Source of the DNA: an uncultured Collinsella sp.
GTDB taxonomy: Bacteria > Actinomycetota > Coriobacteriia > Coriobacteriales > Coriobacteriaceae
Assembly (NCBI GenBank): GCA_900545995.1
Contig: URBM01000067.1
Location: forward strand, 1-10,782
Direction of reading: 5' to 3'
Length of the DNA: 10,782 nucleotides
Below are positions 1 to 5,181 of this stretch, in pieces. The notes under the pieces were generated by a model, which worked only from the letters and a program-made list of their open reading frames with translations, did not search any database and had not been told where the DNA came from. A program made the position numbers and the translations under genes. How positions within the stretch are numbered: the first letter of the stretch is position 1; every line of letters begins with the position of its first letter.

Positions 1-49
1 ACGAGATCCTGAGATGTCTCGTGGGCTCGGAGATGTGTATAAGAGACAG
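1..49. other. Nextera i7-side sequencing adapter (artefact)
   Basis: This is not genomic DNA. Positions 1-7 match the end of the Illumina P7 oligo, 8-15 (CCTGAGAT) sit where the i7 index belongs, 16-30 match the Nextera read-2 adapter, and 31-49 are the 19-bp Tn5 mosaic end finishing in AGAGACAG. From memory, the index is the complement of Nextera XT index N715. The adapter is open in frame with the following gene, so it gives a false N-terminus, MSRGLGDVYKRQ, a peptide known as a contaminant of predicted proteomes. Genomic sequence begins at 50. Confidence 0.98.
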
Positions 50-1084
50 ACAGTCGCCTTCGACAGCACGTTTTTCGAAAACGGAGGGGGTGTATGCCTG
101 GACTGCGTCCCCTCGAGCGCCGATGGTACGCAGCCCGCTATCTCATTCACCGCATCGCTGAAAATGACCAAGGCGGGCACCGACGCCACGGCAAATGGCG
201 AGATCGCTCTGATGTTCTACGCGAGCGGCACAGAAAGCCAGGAGATTCGGGGCAAACAGCGGACCGGATCGCTCAGCCTGACGCGAGGGGCAGATCCCGG
301 TCCTGTCGATATCAGTGCCGAAACGCAAGATGTGCATCACGTCCTTGTCGATCCGGCGCTCCTCGAGATGGAATGGAGCGGAGTAGGAGCGGTCGGACTC
401 GCCCCCTCGACGAGTGACATCGCAAGCGACTCCAGCGAGAGCAGCGGTGAAATAGCGCCTGGGGACAATGGCGCACCAGGTGGCATAACACCGCCATCGA
501 GCGGTCCTTCAGCCACTTTCAGCGAGCCAAGCGAAACAGCCACCGCAGTGGGCGGCACGCAAGCTGGCGAAAACTTGGGGTGTCCCATGCCGGCAGACAT
601 CGACGAGGGCAATTGTTGCATGATGGTCGCGCTCGACCGCACGGAAACCGTCGACGCCGCGAGCATTGAGGTCACCGCTGCCGATAAGCCCGTCCGCAAA
701 GCAGCCATTATCGCATTCCCTAAAACCGTCGAAGTTGTTTTTCTGCCATCGGGCGAGGTCGTAGCCCCCACCTTGCTCACCTTGCTTGGGGCAAAGGGCA
801 CGGCCAACCAAATCGACAACCTCACGGTCGCCGACCCTGCGACCACCGCAAAACTGCACCTGTATGCCGTAACCTCGGACGGAGGCAAAACCGAGGAATT
901 CGACGGTGAGAACCTCCTGAATAACCGGATACTCCATAAAATGGAAGACGTCTCGTATCAAATTGAGCTCGTGGGATTTGACCGAGCTCGAGATGCCGAT
1001 ATCATCGCCGCGGCCATTGAGTCCCCGCAGCGACTCATGACGCTGTGCTTCGATTACAGCCCCTATGTCGTGATGGGAGGCTGA
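50..1084 (+). CDS. Hypothetical protein, 5'-truncated (C-terminal 344 residues)
   Basis: This is the 3' portion of a gene cut by the contig end. The frame is open from the first genomic base to a TGA at 1082-1084, and the true start lies outside the window. I do not recognise the family. The visible part has a first region rich in Ser, Thr, Gly and Ala with a CLDC pair near its start, then a low-complexity Ser/Pro/Gly/Glu linker (roughly residues 125-180 of the fragment). A second region follows that starts with several cysteines (LGC, NCCMM) and looks beta-rich (VEVVFLPSGEVV, AKLHLYAV, YQIELVGF). Two compact domains joined by a flexible, acidic linker would suit a secreted or surface protein, but the N-terminus that would show a signal peptide is missing. 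No membrane helix is visible. It reads toward the DUF554 gene 118 bp downstream, with no clear functional link. Confidence 0.8.
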   Translation, partial: TVAFDSTFFENGGGVCLDCVPSSADGTQPAISFTASLKMTKAGTDATANGEIALMFYASGTESQEIRGKQRTGSLSLTRGADPGPVDISAETQDVHHVLVDPALLEMEWSGVGAVGLAPSTSDIASDSSESSGEIAPGDNGAPGGITPPSSGPSATFSEPSETATAVGGTQAGENLGCPMPADIDEGNCCMMVALDRTETVDAASIEVTAADKPVRKAAIIAFPKTVEVVFLPSGEVVAPTLLTLLGAKGTANQIDNLTVADPATTAKLHLYAVTSDGGKTEEFDGENLLNNRILHKMEDVSYQIELVGFDRARDADIIAAAIESPQRLMTLCFDYSPYVVMGG

Positions 1085-1120
1085 GGCTTGGGCACCAAAT
1101 GCCGTCATTAATACCACTTA

Positions 1121-1135
1121 TATAACGTATAGGAT
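1121..1135 (+). promoter_or_regulatory. Possible promoter of the DUF554 gene
   Basis: An AT-rich patch in a GC-rich background lies 68-82 bp upstream of the chosen start. It offers two overlapping -10-like hexamers, TATAAC (1121-1126) and TATAGG (1128-1133). No convincing -35 hexamer is seen at 16-18 bp upstream of either, so the call rests on base composition and position. Confidence 0.3.
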
Positions 1136-1169
1136 GAGGCATGACGCACCCTGCAGCCCGTTCTGCTAC

Positions 1170-1187
1170 GATTGCCAGGTTGGCATC
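1170..1187 (+). other. Small hairpin just upstream of the DUF554 ribosome site
   Basis: TGCCA (1173-1177) and TGGCA (1181-1185) form a perfect 5-bp stem around a GGT loop. Skipping one T (1172) adds two more pairs, GA with TC. The structure ends 5 nt before the Shine-Dalgarno sequence, so it could affect translation of the membrane protein, or it may be chance. Confidence 0.25.
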
Positions 1188-1192
1188 AATAT

Positions 1193-1199
1193 GGGAGGG
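1193..1199 (+). promoter_or_regulatory. Ribosome binding site setting the DUF554 start at 1203
   Basis: GGGAGGG lies 3-4 nt before the ATG at 1203. This favours 1203 over the longer in-frame ATG options at 1134 and 1191, which would add a hydrophilic tail that DUF554 proteins lack. The spacing is slightly short. Confidence 0.65.
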
Positions 1200-1202
1200 T
1201 TC

Positions 1203-1919
1203 ATGCCGGGTTTGGGAACGGTCATCAACGTCGCACTTTTGATTGCGGGCGGACTGCTGGGCCTTATAGGCGGACGCTTTATCACACCCCGCATCCAAGA
1301 CACGCTCATGAAGGCGTCGGGGCTGTGCGTTTTGTTTATCGGACTGGGCGGCACCATGCAAAAGATGCTCGTCATTGACGGGAAAGCGCTGGAGACCACC
1401 GGCACCACCATGCTCATCGTCTCGTTTGCCCTCGGCTCGCTCATCGGCGAGGCCGTTAACCTGGAAGCCGGCATCGAAAACCTGGGCGAATGGCTCAAGC
1501 GCAAAACCGGCAGCGAGGGAGACAACGAGTTCACCAATGCCTTTGTCTCGACATCGCTGACCGTCTGCATCGGTGCCATGGCTATCGTGGGATCAATCCA
1601 AGACGGCTTGCTCGGCGACTGGTCCACGCTTGCCCTCAAGGGCGCGTTGGACTGCATCATCGTCTGCACCATGACGGCTTCGCTCGGCCGTGGCTGCATC
1701 TTCTCCGCCCTGCCCGTTGCCGTATTCCAGGGAACGATTACGCTGTTTGCCGGCGCGCTCTCCCCCATCATGACCGCCGCCGCCCTCGACAGTCTATCGC
1801 TCGTGGGCTCTATACTCATCTTCTGCGTCGGCGTCAACCTCATCCGTCCTCAGACCTTCCGCACGGCCAATATGCTCCCCTCCGTTGTCATAGCCGTCAT
1901 CTACGCCCTCCTGTTCTAA
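1203..1919 (+). CDS. DUF554 family membrane protein (YdfK/YqgA-like)
   Basis: A 238-residue polytopic membrane protein whose start MPGLGTVINVALLIAGGLLG matches the typical DUF554 N-terminus. Hydrophobic segments appear at about residues 7-25 (AALLIAGG-like), 38-50 (LCVLFIGLGG), 66-85 (TTMLIVSFALGSLIGE), 115-130 (TSLTVCIGAMAIVGSIQDGLLGD), 140-158, 165-185 and the C-terminus (PSVVIAVIYALLF), giving about six or seven helices. The family-typical stretch CIGAMAIVGSIQDGLLGD is present. DUF554 proteins are described as possible transporters, but no substrate is established. The gene appears to be its own transcription unit: 118 bp separate it from the truncated gene before it, and 88 bp with a candidate promoter separate it from the TerB-type gene after it. 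An in-frame upstream extension to 1134 exists but is judged non-coding. Function remains unknown. Confidence 0.9.
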   Translation: MPGLGTVINVALLIAGGLLGLIGGRFITPRIQDTLMKASGLCVLFIGLGGTMQKMLVIDGKALETTGTTMLIVSFALGSLIGEAVNLEAGIENLGEWLKRKTGSEGDNEFTNAFVSTSLTVCIGAMAIVGSIQDGLLGDWSTLALKGALDCIIVCTMTASLGRGCIFSALPVAVFQGTITLFAGALSPIMTAAALDSLSLVGSILIFCVGVNLIRPQTFRTANMLPSVVIAVIYALLF

Positions 1920-1934
1920 ATCTATCTACGTAGC

Positions 1935-1949
1935 GGTGTCTCGAACACC
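1935..1949 (+). promoter_or_regulatory. Operator-like inverted repeat upstream of the TerB-ATPase-helicase module
   Basis: GGTGT (1935-1939) and ACACC (1945-1949) are perfect inverted copies separated by CTCGA. An 8-bp palindrome, CTACGTAG (1926-1933), lies immediately upstream. The repeat occupies about the -35 position of the candidate promoter with its -10 at 1965-1970, a usual place for a repressor or activator site. It has no T-tract, so it is a poor terminator for the gene before it. No regulator gene is seen in the window. Confidence 0.4.
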
Positions 1950-1961
1950 TGTTTGATGCTG

Positions 1962-1970
1962 TGCTATGAT
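1962..1970 (+). promoter_or_regulatory. Extended -10 promoter of the three-gene module
   Basis: TGC followed by TATGAT (1965-1970) fits the extended -10 form TGnTATAAT with one mismatch. Transcription would start near 1977, about 30 nt before the GTG at 2008, leaving room for the strong ribosome site. No good -35 hexamer is seen, which is tolerated by extended -10 promoters and would fit dependence on a factor bound at the adjacent inverted repeat. Confidence 0.5.
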
Positions 1971-1992
1971 ATGAGGTCACCGAAGCTGCGTT

Positions 1993-2002
1993 AGGAGAGG
2001 AG
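1993..2002 (+). promoter_or_regulatory. Ribosome binding site of the TerB-type gene
   Basis: AGGAGAGGAG ends 5 nt before the GTG at 2008. This near-perfect Shine-Dalgarno match supports GTG as the start codon. Confidence 0.8.
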
Positions 2003-2007
2003 AAGCG

Positions 2008-3768
2008 GTGGCCGACCAGGACATCAAGATGCTCATCGAGCGCATTATGGCCGAGGCCCGGACCCATCAGTCTGCTCGCTTCTCAAACGAAGTCTATGCT
2101 GACGAGCCGATTCTCAAAACCGGTCGTCAGATGCAGAACTTCCTTCCCGACCAGTACCGCAAAATGCGTGAGATATCGCGTTGGCAAGAAGACCCCAAGG
2201 GTGGCGCGGGACGTTGGCTTTCGGAAGCCGAGCTTTTCTACCGCCAAGGCCTGCTGATGGCCGACTTTGAGGACGACTGCCCCTACAACGGCACATTCAA
2301 GTCGTACTTTCCCACCTATAACGCCATGAGCGATCGGCAGCTGCGTGGCTATTTTACCTGGCGCACCCAAGTGCGCCGCGGAACCGTCGAGGAAACGTCT
2401 ACGTCCTTTGCCTTTCTGTATCTCTATGAGCTGATCTGCGGCATTGGCGTAGATAACCCACTCGATGGTTTTAACAAAATCAAGGCCTTTTGGGATGCCT
2501 ATCGCGCCTTTGAACCCGGCATCGACCGGTTCGCACGCGTGTGGCTGCAGGACTACGCCGTGTTCCACAGACTCGACCCCAAGCTGCTTCGCGACTCTAA
2601 AACCGTCATGTTCGATAACGCCCTTATCGAGCTGCGGCGTGCGGCGCGAGACCTTGCGCCCGCGCCAACGCCGCCAGACCTGGCGCCTGCGCGTCGCAAG
2701 ACCTCCGAGCCCACGCTCCCCCTTCCGCCCGACGAGGCAGGCGAGGAGCGACTCATGACCGCTATAAACGCCCTCTCCACGTACAACCTGAATAACTCAC
2801 GGCTCGACCGTTCCCACCATCGCGACCTGCGCCACGTGGCATGCGCCGTGTATGTCCGTATGGCGCGCTACTATGACACGCACCGAAAGACCGGCATCGT
2901 AGCGAGCTTGTTTGGGGAGGAGACGGCCATGCCCTACACCATGTTTGCCTCGGCCGTGTTCTTTGCGCCCGAGCGCCACGAGGACTGCGAATATCGCCTG
3001 GACCCCATTCACATCTATCGCTGCCAAAATGGCTTTTGGGAATGCATGCGCATCCACGGCAGCAGACAAAAAAGTAGCAAGCTCGGTGAGATGATGCGCG
3101 CCTGCGACCAACGCCTGCGCCTGGCCCTAGACCCCACCCATCCCCTAAAGGAGGAGAAGGTCCCCAAATATCTGGCCAAGATCATCGATGACGAGATCGT
3201 GGCATGGCTTTCGTGGGACGCCGCGCACCAGCCTGTCAAGATCGATATCGATTTGAGTCAGCTGGGGCACATTCGGAGCGCCGCCGCGCAAACGCGTGAA
3301 GCGCTTTTGATTGATGAGGAGCGCGAGGATGATGTGTCTATGGAAGCCGAGGCGACGCTTATCGAGCAACCGAACACCGAGTCTGCGCCCAGCATGACCG
3401 CCGGACCTGGCGAGATGGCCACACGGCAAGACGAACCCGACGAGCCGACTGTCTCCACCGAAGAGTTTGGCGTCGTGGCACCGCTCCTCGTGTCTATGCC
3501 CGCGCCCGTAACGCCCGCGTCTGCCGAAGCTGCGAACAAACTCGCGCCCGCCGCAGATGCCTTCCTTCGCGCGCTCCTCGAGCGGAACACGGCGCAGGCC
3601 ACATTGGCGGTGGCACAGTCGGGCAAGAGTGAGGACATGCTCGTCGATAGCATCAACGAAGCGCTCTTTGACCTGGTGGGCGACACCGTTATTGAATTTG
3701 GCTCAGCAGGACCGCAGATTATCGAGGACTACGAAGCAGACGTGAGAGGATACCTAGACCATGAGTGA
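2008..3768 (+). CDS. TerB_N/TerB_C domain protein (TerB-like stress/defence module component)
   Basis: A 586-residue soluble protein. Residues about 35-195 match the TerB N-terminal domain, with the signature YFPTYNAMSDRQLRGYFTWRTQVRRG and then SFAFLYLYELICGIGV. The middle (about 250-430) is helical and charged, followed by a disordered Ala/Pro/Thr/Glu linker (about 435-505). The last 75 residues match TerB_C: MLVDSINEALFDLVGDTVIEF followed by IIEDYEADVRGYL. I see no obvious central metal-binding TerB domain between them. TerB_N and TerB_C belong to networks linked to tellurite resistance, where they are predicted to sense or scaffold; no enzymatic motif is seen. It starts at GTG with a strong ribosome site. 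Its stop overlaps the ATPase start by 8 nt, so the two are probably translated together and likely form a complex. Tellurite resistance itself is not implied. Confidence 0.88.
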   Translation: MADQDIKMLIERIMAEARTHQSARFSNEVYADEPILKTGRQMQNFLPDQYRKMREISRWQEDPKGGAGRWLSEAELFYRQGLLMADFEDDCPYNGTFKSYFPTYNAMSDRQLRGYFTWRTQVRRGTVEETSTSFAFLYLYELICGIGVDNPLDGFNKIKAFWDAYRAFEPGIDRFARVWLQDYAVFHRLDPKLLRDSKTVMFDNALIELRRAARDLAPAPTPPDLAPARRKTSEPTLPLPPDEAGEERLMTAINALSTYNLNNSRLDRSHHRDLRHVACAVYVRMARYYDTHRKTGIVASLFGEETAMPYTMFASAVFFAPERHEDCEYRLDPIHIYRCQNGFWECMRIHGSRQKSSKLGEMMRACDQRLRLALDPTHPLKEEKVPKYLAKIIDDEIVAWLSWDAAHQPVKIDIDLSQLGHIRSAAAQTREALLIDEEREDDVSMEAEATLIEQPNTESAPSMTAGPGEMATRQDEPDEPTVSTEEFGVVAPLLVSMPAPVTPASAEAANKLAPAADAFLRALLERNTAQATLAVAQSGKSEDMLVDSINEALFDLVGDTVIEFGSAGPQIIEDYEADVRGYLDHE

Positions 3769-5065
3769 TACCGCATCCGCAGCACCCCACGTGCCCAAGC
3801 GCGTCGCCGCCGTCATTCTCAACTCGCTCAAGGGCGGCGTGGTCCCGCGCATCGGCCTTCCCTATATCACCGTGGGGCGCGAGGTCGAGATCCGTGCTCT
3901 GCTCACCGACCTGAGCCTCATCGCCGATGGCGGCGCAAGCTTCCGTTTCCTAGTCGGTCGCTACGGCGCCGGCAAGAGCTTTTTGCTCCAGACCATCCGC
4001 ACGCACGCCATGGGCGAGGGATTCGTCGTGGCCGATGCCGACCTATCCCCTGAGCGCCGCCTGCAGGGCGGCCAGGGACAGGGCCTTGCCACCTACCGTG
4101 AGCTCATCCGCAACATATCGACCAAGACGCGCCCCGAGGGCGGTGCGCTCAACCTTATCCTGGATCGCTGGGTCGCCTCGTGTGCCGATGCCGACGAGTC
4201 TGCCGTCAATGCCCAACTGGCCCCACTCGAGGAAATGGTCCACGGCTTCGACTTCGCCCGCATGCTCCGCCGCTACCGCGCGGCCGTATCCGAGGGCGAC
4301 GAAGAAGCTATGAGCCGCGTGACCAAATGGATTCGCGGCGAGTACCGCACCAAGAGTGAGGCACGCGCCGAGCTGGGTTCCTCGACCATCATCAGCGATG
4401 ACGACTGGTACGACTACGTTAAGCTCATTGCGCGCTTTTTGGTCTGCAGCGGCTACAAGGGCATGCTGGTGCTCATCGATGAGCTCGTGAATCTGTATAA
4501 GATTCCCAACGCCATCACACGCCAATACAACTACGAGAAGATCCTGACCATGTACAACGACACGCTCCAGGGCAAGGCGCAGTACCTGGGCATGATCATG
4601 GGCGGCACGCCAACCTCCATCGAAGACCGCCGCCGTGGCGTGTTCTCCTACGAGGCCCTGCGAAGTCGACTCGCTCAGGGCCGCTTTGCACGCGAGGACC
4701 TTAAGGACATGCTCGCGCCCATCATCCGCCTGCAGCCACTCACCTACGAGGAGTTGCTGGTGCTGATCGAAAAACTCATGCAGATCCATGCCGGATACTT
4801 TGGCTGGACGCCCACGCTTACCGAGAACGACTTGGTAGACTTTCTCAAGATTGAGTTTGGCCGCGTGGGAGCCGATACGCACCTGACGCCGCGTGAGGTC
4901 ATCCGTGACTTTATCGAGCTGCTCGATATCCTGTGCCAGAACCCCGATGCAAACGTGGCTGAGTTGCTGCAAAGCGTCGGCGGCGACGCGCTGGCACCGG
5001 CAGCCGCAACAGGCGACACCGGCACCGCAGACGGCAACCGCAACTTCGCCGAATTCACCATCTAA
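3761..5065 (+). CDS. BrxC/BrxD-type P-loop ATPase (DUF2791, BREX system ATP-binding domain)
   Basis: A 434-residue ATPase. The Walker A motif is GRYGAGKS at residues 66-73 and Walker B is LVLIDE ending in D240-E241. A sensor-1-like stretch follows at GMIMGGTPTS, then an Arg-rich segment (EDRRRGVF) that could hold a trans-acting arginine. The N-terminal VPRIGLPYITVGRE and the C-terminal helical part with LTPREVIRDFIELLDIL are characteristic of the BrxC/BrxD family. The length agrees with BrxD (about 430-450), and BrxC is far larger. In type 2 BREX, BrxD accompanies the helicase BrxHI, as a BrxHI-like helicase does here. The likely role is an AAA-like switch or loader for the helicase. A GAGAGGA ribosome site precedes the ATG by about 10 nt, inside the TerB-type gene. 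The last 20 residues are low-complexity Ala/Gly/Thr. Confidence 0.9.
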   Translation: MSDTASAAPHVPKRVAAVILNSLKGGVVPRIGLPYITVGREVEIRALLTDLSLIADGGASFRFLVGRYGAGKSFLLQTIRTHAMGEGFVVADADLSPERRLQGGQGQGLATYRELIRNISTKTRPEGGALNLILDRWVASCADADESAVNAQLAPLEEMVHGFDFARMLRRYRAAVSEGDEEAMSRVTKWIRGEYRTKSEARAELGSSTIISDDDWYDYVKLIARFLVCSGYKGMLVLIDELVNLYKIPNAITRQYNYEKILTMYNDTLQGKAQYLGMIMGGTPTSIEDRRRGVFSYEALRSRLAQGRFAREDLKDMLAPIIRLQPLTYEELLVLIEKLMQIHAGYFGWTPTLTENDLVDFLKIEFGRVGADTHLTPREVIRDFIELLDILCQNPDANVAELLQSVGGDALAPAAATGDTGTADGNRNFAEFTI

Positions 5066-5066
5066 C

Positions 5067-5097
5067 CTGCCAAAAAGGGACAGGTCTATTTTGGCAG
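5067..5097 (+). repeat. REP-like palindrome after the ATPase gene (possible intrinsic terminator)
   Basis: CTGCCAAAA (5067-5075) and TTTTGGCAG (5089-5097) are perfect 9-bp inverted copies around a 13-nt loop that includes AGGGACAGG. The structure begins 2 nt after the ATPase stop and is followed by CTTTTAT, so it could act as a weak terminator or attenuator inside the operon. Palindromes with a GGGACAGG-type core are, to my recollection, common as dispersed REP elements moved by RAYT-type transposases. Only one copy lies in this window, so repeat status is an inference. Confidence 0.55.
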
Positions 5098-5123
5098 CTT
5101 TTATCTGCACAAACGTTGAGACA

Positions 5124-5143
5124 GCAATGCAGCAAACCATTGC
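5124..5143 (+). other. Short inverted repeat between ATPase and helicase genes
   Basis: GCAATG (5124-5129) and CATTGC (5138-5143) are perfect 6-bp inverted copies with an 8-nt spacer, 38 bp before the helicase start. It may be a leader hairpin, a protein site or chance. Confidence 0.25.
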
Positions 5144-5170
5144 CAACCGCATTGAGAGGTTCGTATTTGA

Positions 5171-5177
5171 GGGGAGG
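5171..5177 (+). promoter_or_regulatory. Ribosome binding site setting the helicase start at GTG 5182
   Basis: GGGGAGG lies 4 nt before GTG (5182-5184). This favours that start over the in-frame TTG at 5116, whose extra 22 residues resemble no helicase N-terminus and have no ribosome site. Confidence 0.75.
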
Positions 5178-5181
5178 CCCC

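Noticed and set aside
31..49. Tn5 mosaic ends at both window ends, which could suggest a transposon
   Set aside because: They are joined to Nextera read adapters and index sequences, so they come from library preparation. There is no transposase gene.
2008..3768. Tellurite-resistance operon
   Set aside because: Only TerB_N/TerB_C domains are recognised. TerA, TerC, TerD, TerE and TerZ are absent, so resistance cannot be inferred.
4043..5152. Long open frame (369 codons) on the minus strand opposite the ATPase gene
   Set aside because: It is a codon-bias shadow of a strongly supported P-loop ATPase in GC-rich DNA. It has no recognisable domain, and its composition is atypical.
5140..5169. 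Possible separate helicase promoter (TTGCCA, 18 bp, TATTTG)
   Set aside because: The -10 match is poor and transcription would begin inside the ribosome binding site, leaving almost no leader.
5116..5181. Upstream TTG start adding 22 residues to the helicase
   Set aside because: It has no ribosome site, and the added peptide crosses the inverted repeat in the leader. GTG 5182 has a strong Shine-Dalgarno sequence.
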